Shown here piece by piece: positions 27,701 through 36,325 of a DNA stretch of 38,149 nucleotides. The DNA comes from Tritrichomonas foetus (lineage: Eukaryota; Parabasalia; Tritrichomonadida; Tritrichomonadidae): positions 4,017 to 42,165 of the forward strand of contig MLAK01000963.1 of assembly GCA_001839685.1 (NCBI GenBank), in the 5' to 3' direction. The translations under genes and the position numbers were made by a program. The notes under the pieces were generated by a model. The model had not been told where the DNA came from and did no database searches. It was given only the letters and a program-made list of their open reading frames with translations. Position 1 is the first letter of the stretch. Each line of letters begins with the position of its first letter.

Positions 27701-29586
27701 CAAAAAATAAGGTTTCACGTGAAACACAGAATTATGCAGCTGCTCTCGTTTGCTCAGTTATTGTTGGACACACACATTTAATGTCATTACCATTCTTTAA
27801 TTTCCTTATTTCAATTATAACAACTGATGATATGGTTGTTCGAGATTGTATTGTTCAGATGATTCCAACAATTATTGAAAAATTAATTCCAAGAGTTCCT
27901 CGTCCAATTGGATTAGAAGTTGAAGAAGTCACGCCTGAAAATTATGATTTGGTTGCTTTTAAAGATCGTCCTTTCCATGATCAGGCAAAAATGAAACCAA
28001 GATTCCTTACTAGGGAAGAATTAATGGATTCCAATGTCCTTTCTGAATTTCTATCAAGTGATGTAATCAATGATAGAATTGAAGTTCATAAACTCATTTT
28101 TGAGAAAATTTGTGATGATCACACTATTGTTGATAAATTCATAGCAATAATCATCGATAGTCAAGTTCATAAAGAAGAAACTTTTTTGAAAACTCGAGTT
28201 TTGTTTTGGTCAACTTTATGCCGTTTTATTGGAATTGAATTTATTTTGGAACTAATTCAAAAATTATATAAAATGATTGATCCCAATTCAACACTTGCTC
28301 ATCATGTCATCGCAGCAGAAATCTTTGCAGGAAGTATTCATTCATTAAAAGGAAGAAAGTATGAAGAAGTTGAAAAAGTATCAAATGTTGTTAAACCTTT
28401 TGTTACCCAATTAATTCAAACAATTGATCCTGAATATCATTCTATTTGGTACTTTTCGTTTTATGCATCATTTACAGACATCGATCCTCGTCGTATCTTT
28501 TGGCTTTATGATCATATTCTCACATGCGTACCCAAAGGTGATGGACTTCGCGCTGCTCGTTCAGTTTCATTAATTTGTGATATTTTATTAGATGCTGCAT
28601 ATAATATAAAGTCACTCCGTTCAAAGATCCAAGATATTGCTGCACAGCCTTTGTTTTCTAAAGAATCATTGCAATTTGAGCAAGTTCGAGAATGTTCTGT
28701 TCGTGCACTTTCTTCGATTTTAGCAATTTCTTTTGATTTAGAAAAACGTGGATTTAATGAAGAATCACATAAAATTTTAGATCGATTTTTAAGTGAAACA
28801 ACTGAAAGTTTTATAATTCGTTGGATTTATGGCCAATTTTCTTCCCAATCAACTTCATCTATTGCAAGTGGTGGATACATTCTTGAACATCTTAATCATT
28901 GGGTTGACTATATAGTTGATAAAGATGAAAAAGAAGAAAAAATTGCACGCAGTGCTTTAATGAGTGCTGCTACTTCAAATTGGCTTGGATCAATTTGTAA
29001 ACTTCCCATTTCTCTTGAAAATGTGATGGAAATGATTGATAAAATGTTAGATGCACTTAATCCAAAGAAACATCATTGGCAAGTCCAAACTGCTCAGTTG
29101 TTAATTACAGAATCATTTTTAGGTTCAATTTTCTTCTTTTTAGATGATTCAGTGCTTGAAGGAATGATTGAAGATCGAATTATTCCTGGTCTTCTTCATC
29201 AGCATCCTGATGTCCAAGATGCAGCATCACAGTTGTTGACATTCGTTGTTAAGAATTCTCTTCTTCTTCGTGATAAGCTTCCTTATATTGTAGCAAGATT
29301 TATAAATATGTTACAAGATAGAGAAAACTTATCTAGAAGAATTGCAGGTGCAAAAGGTCTTGGATCAATTATTTCAGGAACTTTGTTATTTGATTATGTC
29401 CCACAATATGTTATTGATTCATTTTCAGCATTAACGGAAGCTCTTGAAGTCGACACAAGTGTCGAAACAATTATTACACAATTTTTGTCTGATTTCTGGG
29501 CAATTTACGATAATAACTTAATGAAAAATATTGCGGAAACTTTGGCGCCTTTCCATGCATCATTAAGGCCAAGTTATTTCTGTTAA
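24760..29586 (+). CDS. Proteasome activator PA200/Blm10
   Basis: PA200/Blm10 is a huge HEAT-like solenoid that caps the 20S proteasome and opens its gate, acting mainly on histones and unfolded peptides. The 1608-residue protein shows the family's N-terminal pattern (DEQKEWKAAILQKLPDVL, then VLEWKPLYKLIYDVM, equal to the LPWRPLYD motif of animals). It also has the conserved C-terminal block (ISRRIAGAKGLGSIISG-type region, then VPQYVIDSFSALTEAL). It is shorter than human PA200 (about 1840) and yeast Blm10 (about 2140). The last residues are Pro-Ser-Tyr-Phe-Cys. Family members normally end Tyr-Tyr-Ala, the HbYX motif that docks in the 20S alpha ring. Here the key Tyr is Phe. The stop is TAAA. 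Single uninterrupted frame, no introns. Confidence 0.92.
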   Translation: MSACNQARADALKSLLPQYIQDSIEDEQKEWKAAILQKLPDVLSRGKSDEVEFWITALEDYIELKTFTFTYQEVEIIAQTLFDFIITTKDMNLLKTVGSAFVLIVKPQHIKINLVLEWKPLYKLIYDVMISHSKTKTRKYPSKLAFTLISIVRISRNYFSETATDEMLDMWSHMLDPSQHTFILAQCLLSLFLPVNLGQHNKWLQKFLDLWTLFRNDCFDFQFFSLFARLSRFGFDDIPWDRILPFLFNIISYYTGIPTTLLPPSNSQILNYHPELFFEFFKDINSASSSNFRLFSMIVVNLLTGKTKELARSLVERLLHLIAPFCTASSHSEDEEQCFAPVELLNEFVSLYLHRYQKEKKYGSLHEPLTQDDNDWFVSKILPLILMEIFHEDPQFSYIMEVVQLAPSMTILPIFQAVENSLEYVHLKQGAYATLTAVAPTVIYTKEGLTDFMMILEKHLPEDLNFMDTLKTSVVFSLMTVISASMKFSEEHEPFILEVTQKCILFAQHAIGEEYATSLAELMTMLGCVVRSSPQKTVNKIVQMVKNDYENIPENGLLAIVEALEVYCVKSFSSIALNPKKIKDYIVLEAMVRQNEKFTLENIEKIQLIIESGAKNEDRKIQKVSLHILKWLLRNLMSVYPDIPKNAGITLLTKANLVWHVPSEEEKIASIATIEFGIKLMHEFFEKDDRKSQKIAVGIGKSLLKGIQSAVSDTDMVHEEEGEYFKQPKLKIFSVPEFVKYFEQIYYELFEFIEKPNIHVTAIKRVIQTVIQTIIPKDSMASNLDSVISEYRIYSNMAKLSNLLPPLESMTYLIAYSKSMIAYASRSSVKQNYITKLMRNITEKIFSYAKYHHTRVRTLINIYFANITAQFRTQFVDYIERCIDPISDPSLDEDTLSGYCSVAFSIANFDVSVRSFDIMSKVALAVCRQLPKDVPDDSARHLRQVVVVYLDQIDPCDPRMNNEEIFKIREFLAIEAMDRHAKNKVSRETQNYAAALVCSVIVGHTHLMSLPFFNFLISIITTDDMVVRDCIVQMIPTIIEKLIPRVPRPIGLEVEEVTPENYDLVAFKDRPFHDQAKMKPRFLTREELMDSNVLSEFLSSDVINDRIEVHKLIFEKICDDHTIVDKFIAIIIDSQVHKEETFLKTRVLFWSTLCRFIGIEFILELIQKLYKMIDPNSTLAHHVIAAEIFAGSIHSLKGRKYEEVEKVSNVVKPFVTQLIQTIDPEYHSIWYFSFYASFTDIDPRRIFWLYDHILTCVPKGDGLRAARSVSLICDILLDAAYNIKSLRSKIQDIAAQPLFSKESLQFEQVRECSVRALSSILAISFDLEKRGFNEESHKILDRFLSETTESFIIRWIYGQFSSQSTSSIASGGYILEHLNHWVDYIVDKDEKEEKIARSALMSAATSNWLGSICKLPISLENVMEMIDKMLDALNPKKHHWQVQTAQLLITESFLGSIFFFLDDSVLEGMIEDRIIPGLLHQHPDVQDAASQLLTFVVKNSLLLRDKLPYIVARFINMLQDRENLSRRIAGAKGLGSIISGTLLFDYVPQYVIDSFSALTEALEVDTSVETIITQFLSDFWAIYDNNLMKNIAETLAPFHASLRPSYFC

Positions 29587-31636
29587 AAATAGAATACAGA
29601 ATTTTTATTATTTTTATTATTTATAAATAAATCATTATAAATATAGCTATTATTCGCTGTCGTATAGAAGTTATGTTTTTTCTCCAAAAATCACCAGTGA
29701 TTTTTGAAATTATTTTCATTATTATGATTACTATGATAGAACAACCAGACGACTAAACTCTGAGCAATTCATAATATTCACCTTTCTGTCAATCGTTTTG
29801 AATATCATTAGTCAATTTTTATATTATAAAATACAGTATAATTATAGAAACAGTATTATTAGTCACTTGTTATATTGTAAAATTTATATTCGGAAAATTG
29901 TAGTTTAGAGATTTAAGTTGGAACTTCAAACACTTGTAATCATTATAAGATTTTTAACTTGTTGAAAAAAATAAAGTTGATCACTTTGAGAAATCAATTA
30001 TATTATAATACCTGCAATAAAGAAAAACATCACCAATTAAACCCTATCTAAGAATATAACGTGTTCGAAAAATATAAATAATTTTTAATTAATGATGTGG
30101 AATTAAATTGTTATTTGCTTTTAGTAGATAATTTTTCAAATAAAATTTATTTTCTTTTATTCCTAATATGTGTTATTTCTCATTCCATTGGAATTCTTTC
30201 CCAAGATAACTTAATATGGATAATTCGGAATCAATCTCAATTGATATTCATCGATCTCTATCATACAGTATTTGGGAAAAGAAGACCTGAAAATGAGATC
30301 CATCATAAAATTGATAAAGATTATTCCTACATTTATTACCTAATCTGTCATAAAATCATGTATACTACTTAATTTTTATCAACAACAATTTATCATCCAG
30401 TCCCTATCTTTATAAACAAATTTCTGGTCTCTAACCTAGCATTTTTCAAAGCAAGAATTCACGAAATTTAATTATTCTTTCAATTTGAAATTCATTCATT
30501 TTCTTTCTATTTACTCAGAAATATAACATCACCATTCGAAGTAAATTCGAATGATTATTTCTATATCAGAAATTTGTTTAGAAAGATACAGAATAAATTT
30601 CAGTTTAAAAATAGAAATAATTTATTCAACAATTCTTGAATTGTATTTCTTTTTTTATTTTCTTTTGATCACAGATGCAAACATTAGATTCTAGCTTCAC
30701 GAACCAGAATTTAAGAATCCCTAATATAATGTGGGAACATGGAAGTGTTGTTTTACTACATCTATAACTCACACCAACTCATATTTATCCACTAATGTTA
30801 CCACCTCTCCCTACAAAAGAAAATCATTATAGCCAAGAATTTCATGAAAATCACGAAAACAAGAAACATTGAAGTCATTATGAAATAGAAAAAGTCACAA
30901 TTGTTACACCTTAAAATTAGCCACTTGAATATCAACAAGAAAGTCAAAATTTACATTCAAACATCAAATTTTTCTCACAAAACAAATAGAAACTCAAAAT
31001 GATATTCATTGTCAAAATGTTGTACATGTGAAACTTTCTAATACAATTCAGCAGACACAAATAAACATAAACAATTCTCATAACTTTCAATTTTATCGAA
31101 CTTTATCGACAAATTTTCGATCCCACAACACAAATGGCTATGCGATGCAAAATTATATAAACTAAGAATCAATACCATTGATCAAGTAAACATTTCACCT
31201 ACTCAATGGAATCACGAAGTTTCATTTGGAGATACTTTATGAAAGAACAAATAAATGTTTGAATTGAAATCAATAAGTAATCATATAATTTATCTTTATA
31301 TCTTCCATTTATCTTGATATCTTTCATTTATCTTAATATCTTTGATTTATCTTGAAATTATAAAATGACGTTAATTTATCTGATGTTTTTTTTCATGGAA
31401 AACAGAAATCAAAAATATATTTGTAAAAATAATATGAACGAGAGTTCTATACAATCTAAGAAATCAAGATGGAAGCTCACGAGATGCATACGATTATCGT
31501 GAACAGTGTTTCTCTATTTTTAATCGTATAGGTCAAAATTTCAATTTGAAAGGTGATCTTTTTTGAATTAACATAATTAAAAATAAATGATCGGAAGTTG
31601 AATGTGAGGGAAATTGGCCGAACACTTATAATCGCA
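29587..31636. other. Two-kilobase gene-poor region with possible gene remnants
   Basis: No intact gene is found; a frame at 30097-30372 starts at GTG and has no useful ATG. Between about 30676 and 31165 are short Gln/Asn/His-rich frames. These include 62 codons open from 30977 to 31162 (TIQQTQININNSHNFQFYR and similar), and an ATG frame at 30676 broken after 30 codons. They may be the remains of a low-complexity protein gene, but AT-rich DNA alone can give such a pattern. Confidence 0.35.
31288..31357. repeat. 19-bp tandem repeat, about 3.6 copies
   Basis: Copies of ATTTATCTTGATATCTTTC at 31288, 31307, 31326 and a partial one at 31345, with one to three changes each. The sequence is unrelated to the other 19-bp array at 19174. 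Confidence 0.8.
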
Positions 31637-31642
31637 TCACTT
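31637..31642 (+). promoter_or_regulatory. TCACTT initiator of the lipase gene
   Basis: GCATCACTTTTTT contains TCACTT, matching TCAYTW, 27 bases before the ATG at 31664. Confidence 0.65.
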
Positions 31643-31663
31643 TTTTAACATCTGCATCGAATT

Positions 31664-32632
31664 ATGTTCCCAGTTCCAATCGAATTATTGATCAAATGCG
31701 CCGACGCTTCTGAGCAAGGATTCAATAACGGTGAAATTCCATCGACATTAGACAAGATAATCACGAGAGGTGGATCATCCGCGAATATGCCACTATTTTT
31801 CTTAGCCAAAGAGGGCGACGACTTATACATTATTGTACGAGGTGCCACTGAAGCCTGCGACTTTGGCCGTGTCCTCAATTTCGCACACGAACCATTCCTT
31901 AATGGCGAAGTTCATGCCGGCGCTCTGGAAGCAGCAAGATGGATCATTTCCGAAAGTAGAAAGTATATCAACGAATGCAAAGGACGAATCATCTGCACCG
32001 GACACTCTCTGGGCGGCGCAACATCCAGCGTCATCGCAGCGATTCTCAGACTTGAAGAAAATAAAGAAAATGTTATTGGAATCACTGAAGCATCATTCCC
32101 TGTATTTACCGAAGATGTCAAAAAATTGACAGAACCATTCATCACTTCACTTGTCAATAACAACGATATTGTTCCACTTTTGACACATTCAAACATCAAG
32201 AATTTGTTGACTTCAATGGTACCACCAGAAGCACAAGATAATCTATTAATGGCATCCATGATGGTTGGACAGATGGTGCAACAATTAATTGTTGGAATTC
32301 TTGCTTCTCGCGGAGTTAACGATCCTACTGTGATTAATTCTGTTCGATCAATCGTTCCTTCTATTGTTGAGCAGCTTTTACAGTCATCAGGAACAAACCA
32401 AAAGGAACTATTTTTACCAGGAAATGTCTTCCAAGTTGTTGCAACTGGTCCGGACACTTACCAAGTCGTCAAGTTTGTTGAAGGAAAGCCACTTCCACAA
32501 CTTTTGATGATTATGATGGGTGTTCAAGATCACAACCTTCAATTGCTTATAAATGCACTGAAAATTCTCGCAAATCCACCACAACCAGCCCAGCAAGGTG
32601 AAGGCCCACGAACTGTCGATGACCTCGACTAA
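31664..32632 (+). CDS. Class 3 lipase-like alpha/beta hydrolase
   Basis: A 322-residue hydrolase of the fungal lipase / sn1-specific diacylglycerol lipase type. The nucleophile motif GHSLGG (113-118, Ser115) sits after VHAGALEAARWI and the strand GRIICTG, as in class 3 lipases. The likely acid is Asp168 in NNNDIVPLL and the likely base is His290 in GVQDHNLQLLINAL, giving a complete triad in the right order. The oxyanion strand is LYIIVRGA, with Arg-Gly where many lipases have Arg-Gly-Thr. There is no signal peptide or membrane segment, so it is probably cytosolic. Substrate is unknown; a glycerolipid is likely. The stop is TAAA and a TCACTT initiator lies 27 bases upstream. Confidence 0.92.
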   Translation: MFPVPIELLIKCADASEQGFNNGEIPSTLDKIITRGGSSANMPLFFLAKEGDDLYIIVRGATEACDFGRVLNFAHEPFLNGEVHAGALEAARWIISESRKYINECKGRIICTGHSLGGATSSVIAAILRLEENKENVIGITEASFPVFTEDVKKLTEPFITSLVNNNDIVPLLTHSNIKNLLTSMVPPEAQDNLLMASMMVGQMVQQLIVGILASRGVNDPTVINSVRSIVPSIVEQLLQSSGTNQKELFLPGNVFQVVATGPDTYQVVKFVEGKPLPQLLMIMMGVQDHNLQLLINALKILANPPQPAQQGEGPRTVDDLD

Positions 32633-33202
32633 AATTAGAATTGTATGATCATTTCAAAGTTTTTCAAATAAAAAAATTGACTTTTTTATTATCTGTATGT
32701 GTTTATTCTCTTATTGAATATTAATGCAATACAACAAAACAATGAATCTAAAATTAATTTTTAGTTTATGCAACACGCTAATAGGAAATGTTTTTACTGA
32801 TTTTATGATAATATCTCAATAATGCTGTGGGTAATTCCCACTGGGTATTGAAATGAACATTACAGATTATTAACTATAAATGAACAACACTGCAACTTTT
32901 AGGATTTTGCCTCATGCTTGACACAATTTCATAACAATTTAAATTCGTCATTTTGGCGAGCATGTCTACCTTTTGATCAATCCAGCAAATATTTATCATT
33001 GTTGAATGACTAATATTTATATGTTTAAATGAAATGATTTTCTAAAATCTTCACATGCGTAAGTTCGTACATTGAAAACAAAACTTGCCGCATTTACCAG
33101 AAAAAGGAAAAAACGAAAAGAAGAAGAAGAAAAACATATTTAATGGTATTGATTTTTAATGAACAACATAAGAAAAGATTTTTTAAAATATATACTTCAA
33201 AT
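32633..33202. other. Intergenic region after the lipase gene
   Basis: AT-rich DNA. A frame at 33143-33340 on the plus strand opposes the small membrane-protein gene and has no features of its own. Nothing else is supported. Confidence 0.4.
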
Positions 33203-33472
33203 TCAATGCGCAAAGTGGTTTTTGTAATATCTGATTCTGAGTATGGCGAACATGCTGAGGCAAAGTGCGAAGACCAAGAAAACGTGGCTGAGTGGGCTCT
33301 TTTTGCAGTCGTCCGGCCCATAAATTTGCATGCAGACTGATCTTTTCCTTTGTGTAAATGCGTAAATAATCAACCAGAAGAGAGGAATTCCAACAATAAA
33401 AAGGAGTGATTTAACAATACGAAGGTCACTTTTTTCTTCGGATAATGCTTCGCCTTTAATCCTAAACTTCAT
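33203..33472 (-). CDS. Small two-helix membrane protein, possible gamma-secretase subunit PEN-2
   Basis: An 89-residue protein with a true ATG. Two hydrophobic helices (about 21-40 and 63-79) are separated by a polar loop (QRKRSVCMQIYGPDDCKKS), and the C-terminal end is short and basic. The first helix, LRIVKSLLFIVGIPLFWLII, lines up without gaps with the start of PEN-2, keeping its central Pro-x-x-Trp-Leu. The second helix and the following aromatic/basic stretch also fit in length and spacing. PEN-2 activates presenilin in gamma-secretase and is about 100 residues long. The similarity is short and judged by eye. It could be an unrelated small membrane protein. It is divergent from the tail-anchored gene, with 138 bases between the starts. 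Confidence 0.55.
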   Translation of the reverse strand: MKFRIKGEALSEEKSDLRIVKSLLFIVGIPLFWLIIYAFTQRKRSVCMQIYGPDDCKKSPLSHVFLVFALCLSMFAILRIRYYKNHFAH

Positions 33473-33543
33473 TTGTATGAGTTGGTTCAGAATTTTATTA
33501 TCAATTGACCTGAATTTCCGTTAATTTGACCTGTGATTAAACA

Positions 33544-33549
33544 TCATTT
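33544..33549 (+). promoter_or_regulatory. TCATTT initiator candidate of the tail-anchored gene
   Basis: TCATTT fits TCAYTW and lies 67 bases before the ATG at 33611, in the short divergent region shared with the small membrane-protein gene. Confidence 0.4.
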
Positions 33550-33610
33550 TGAAATTTCAGAATAATGATTGGAGAATAATTGACCAAATATAAACAGTAA
33601 AAGTTTTCAA

Positions 33611-35017
33611 ATGAATGACACTTACTTAATATGTGATAATGTCGGCGAAAATGGCTACAGTATATTTCCAAACGCATATGAGGCAAGTTCTACACCAATA
33701 CAAATCGAAGGCTTTGCCACTTACATTCTTTCGCATCATTTAGATTGTCCGTCGTATCCATTTTATAGCGTTCTCTACGAAAATCCAAGTAAATCATCAT
33801 ACGTAATTCCAATCAAATTCCACGAATCGATTCCCAACTTCAACATTTTAGGATTTCTAACTACGCCAACAGAAAAAGGAATTGTAATTCATGTATCGAC
33901 TTCTTTTTTCAATACATTAGACTTACGGTATTCTTGCATTCGTGTCAAGGGTGGGAATTTTTTTGAACAGAAGAATTTTTACCACGAGTTGGGCGCACTC
34001 CATCATCTGGGAATATTACATGATTACTCACCGCTTGATTTCTATGATAAAGACAATATAAACAATCTTATAAATAAACTACATAAAGTTTATGGGACAT
34101 ATGGAACACTGGAAGATGCACTATCGACCACTTTCCAAAGAATATATTTTGCAATCCACTTTTTCAATATTCAAGAGGCAATAACCGTTTGCAACAGATA
34201 TGATCTCAAAGAGAATCCATCATTTGGTGCACTTTTTCCATCGTTGCAAAATTCCACAGAATTAGATTTAATCAAAAAATTTGTGACAGTTGGAAATAAT
34301 AATGATTCTCCTTTTATTATACTGATAAATTATTTAAGAACAATTTTTATGGCTATCCATCATCAAGATCCTGCAATAAAAGATATTGATGATGAAGAAG
34401 GAATGAAACGTTATGTTCACCAACTTCAGGAGCATTTTGGCTTCCAACAAGGGAATTGTGATATAAAAACAGCTACCAAAATTATTGAATCTGTGCAAAT
34501 GACAAAATTTGACCCTTTACCGATTTTTAGAATGGCAGGAATTGATATTTCTTTATATACTGAAAGTGATTTTCCTTGTTTATCACTTTTGGAAACTCAA
34601 AAAAGTGATGATTTTGGCAGCCAAATAAAGACCGAAATGAATCATGTGATTGCCTCAACACCTGATCCGAGAGCCAAAATTGATTGGATGAAAGATAAGA
34701 TAAATAATGAATTAGAACGTTATTCTGAGCGGTGTAACGAACTAAGTGAGAACATATCTAATATCGAAGAAAGAATTAGAAAGTTGTCAGAAAGGCTTGT
34801 TCAAGTAATGGAAGAATCTGAACAAGCAGCAGTTGGTGCTGAAGCTGCGACAAAAGCATTGAATGTTGTTTTTGAATCGCATAAAAAGATTCAAATTAAA
34901 TTTGATAAATTTCAAAATCATTTATCAGGTGAACAAAGAAATACGCGCGTGATTCTTGTGCTTGGCTTATTTTTCACACTTGTTGGTGTTGTTCGTTTTT
35001 TCTTTGATCGTCATTGA
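33611..35017 (+). CDS. Tail-anchored coiled-coil protein of unknown family
   Basis: I do not recognise this 468-residue protein. Residues 1-350 look globular, mixed strands then helices. Residues about 360-440 form a coiled coil with heptad-like Glu/Leu/Lys spacing (ELERYSERCNELSENISNI onward). A single transmembrane helix (about 449-463, VILVLGLFFTLVGVV) is followed by only five residues (RFFFDRH region). This is a C-terminal tail anchor, so the bulk of the protein faces the cytosol, on the ER, mitochondrion-like organelle or vesicles. A coiled coil beside a tail anchor suggests a tether or SNARE-like role, but no SNARE zero-layer glutamine or arginine could be placed with confidence. The stop is TGA. 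Confidence 0.8.
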   Translation: MNDTYLICDNVGENGYSIFPNAYEASSTPIQIEGFATYILSHHLDCPSYPFYSVLYENPSKSSYVIPIKFHESIPNFNILGFLTTPTEKGIVIHVSTSFFNTLDLRYSCIRVKGGNFFEQKNFYHELGALHHLGILHDYSPLDFYDKDNINNLINKLHKVYGTYGTLEDALSTTFQRIYFAIHFFNIQEAITVCNRYDLKENPSFGALFPSLQNSTELDLIKKFVTVGNNNDSPFIILINYLRTIFMAIHHQDPAIKDIDDEEGMKRYVHQLQEHFGFQQGNCDIKTATKIIESVQMTKFDPLPIFRMAGIDISLYTESDFPCLSLLETQKSDDFGSQIKTEMNHVIASTPDPRAKIDWMKDKINNELERYSERCNELSENISNIEERIRKLSERLVQVMEESEQAAVGAEAATKALNVVFESHKKIQIKFDKFQNHLSGEQRNTRVILVLGLFFTLVGVVRFFFDRH

Positions 35018-36267
35018 GAAAAAAAGAAATAATGGAAAATGAATGAATTTTTGGTTCCAAGTTTATGTTTATTAATTTATAGATTATTTTGCTACGTAAA
35101 TTATTGTGTATTAATTAATTAAAAAGTATTTTTGATTTTTACTGTTTTATTATTTCATGACGATTATTATTAAATTCTTTGGAGCTATGTTTAGGAACCA
35201 AAGATGTTTGGAACTAAGCTCATTCAAAATGAAATGAATATAATCAATTAATTGCATTAACAGAAATGAAAAATATCAAATAGAAATTTCTTCATAATAG
35301 GCGAAAGTGAGAATATTTCTCGGAATTGATATTATTTGAATCACTAATAGAATTTTTAGAAGGTTCTATCCTTAGCCACAACTTTAATGTGAATAAAGCT
35401 GATGAATGATTTAAACTCCATGGGAAATGATGATTGACCTATTAACATAATTGGAAATTTAATAGAATATATGATGGAATAAATAATTTATTTCAGTGAT
35501 TGGAGAATAAAATTGAATTCGTCTTATTAAATTTCATAGAAATTGAGTCCACTATTGAAAATTCAATAATCAAATCCACCAATATTTTGAATAGTAAAAA
35601 AAATATATCTCTTGGTCAACGTGGTTTTATTCTTGTAGATCATGTTGATCTTCAATTTAGATCTAATTTGAGAAAAAAGCATGTTAATTGATTTTTTCCC
35701 GATGTAGTAGAAATTCTTTTTTGAATGAGGGATTTAATTGACATTCTATGTTTATCAAAAAGTTCTTTAACTCTCTTCGATTCTTTGAAAAGTTATCAAA
35801 AAGTTCTTCATTGAGGAAAATATCATTATAAACAATTGAATGTCCATTTGTTCAAAAGATTATTTGAATTAAATTCTAAGATTTGACTGTCTCGGAAACT
35901 AATTCATTGACCTCTAAAGATATTGGTTCTTCATCCTTTCTATTAGAAAGTGTCAAATATTTACATATAAACATATTAAAAGTTTCACACGTAGGAATTG
36001 ACAAAATTCGATATAGAAATTTTGAATAAAATTACATTCAAAAAGCTATCAAGCATTTATTTCAACGAGTAATAATTTTTTTTTTCATTATCTTGATTAC
36101 TGATATGAAGAAAATGTATTTTATTATTGTGACAAGGTGATCGTTGAAATTTTGCCTTTTAAAAAGAAGATAAATTTATTTTTGTTTTTTTGCCAAAAAA
36201 AAAGAATCATAATATCTCGATTATTTGCCAATCAAACTTCATACATTTCATGATATGTAATAAATTA
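35018..36267. other. Gene-free region before the transporter
   Basis: AT-rich DNA of about 1.25 kb. A 63-codon frame at 35500-35691 begins with TTG and has no internal ATG. Its end (SLGQRGFILVDHVDLQFR) has a somewhat protein-like composition and could be a gene scrap. No other structure is seen. Confidence 0.35.
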
Positions 36268-36273
36268 TCACTA
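36268..36273 (+). promoter_or_regulatory. TCACTA initiator candidate of the transporter gene
   Basis: TCACTA fits TCAYTW and lies 58 bases before the ATG at 36326, within a long run of A and T (TATAATATATAAATATAC). Confidence 0.35.
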
Positions 36274-36325
36274 TATAATATATAAATATACTAATATATA
36301 ATATCAACTTATTAAATCATGAGAT

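Noticed and set aside
30097..30372. Reading frame of 91 codons
   Set aside because: It starts at GTG, has no useful ATG, and the predicted product is AT-driven Ile/Leu/Tyr-rich sequence.
31912..32457. Minus-strand frame of 181 codons opposite the lipase
   Set aside because: Antisense shadow of a gene with an intact catalytic triad.
33566..35510. Repeated 14-mer TGATTGGAGAATAA at 33566 and 35497
   Set aside because: In AT-rich DNA many 14-base matches are expected by chance in 38 kb, and no longer homology flanks it.
35500..35691. Reading frame of 63 codons
   Set aside because: It starts at TTG, has no internal ATG and no recognisable motif.
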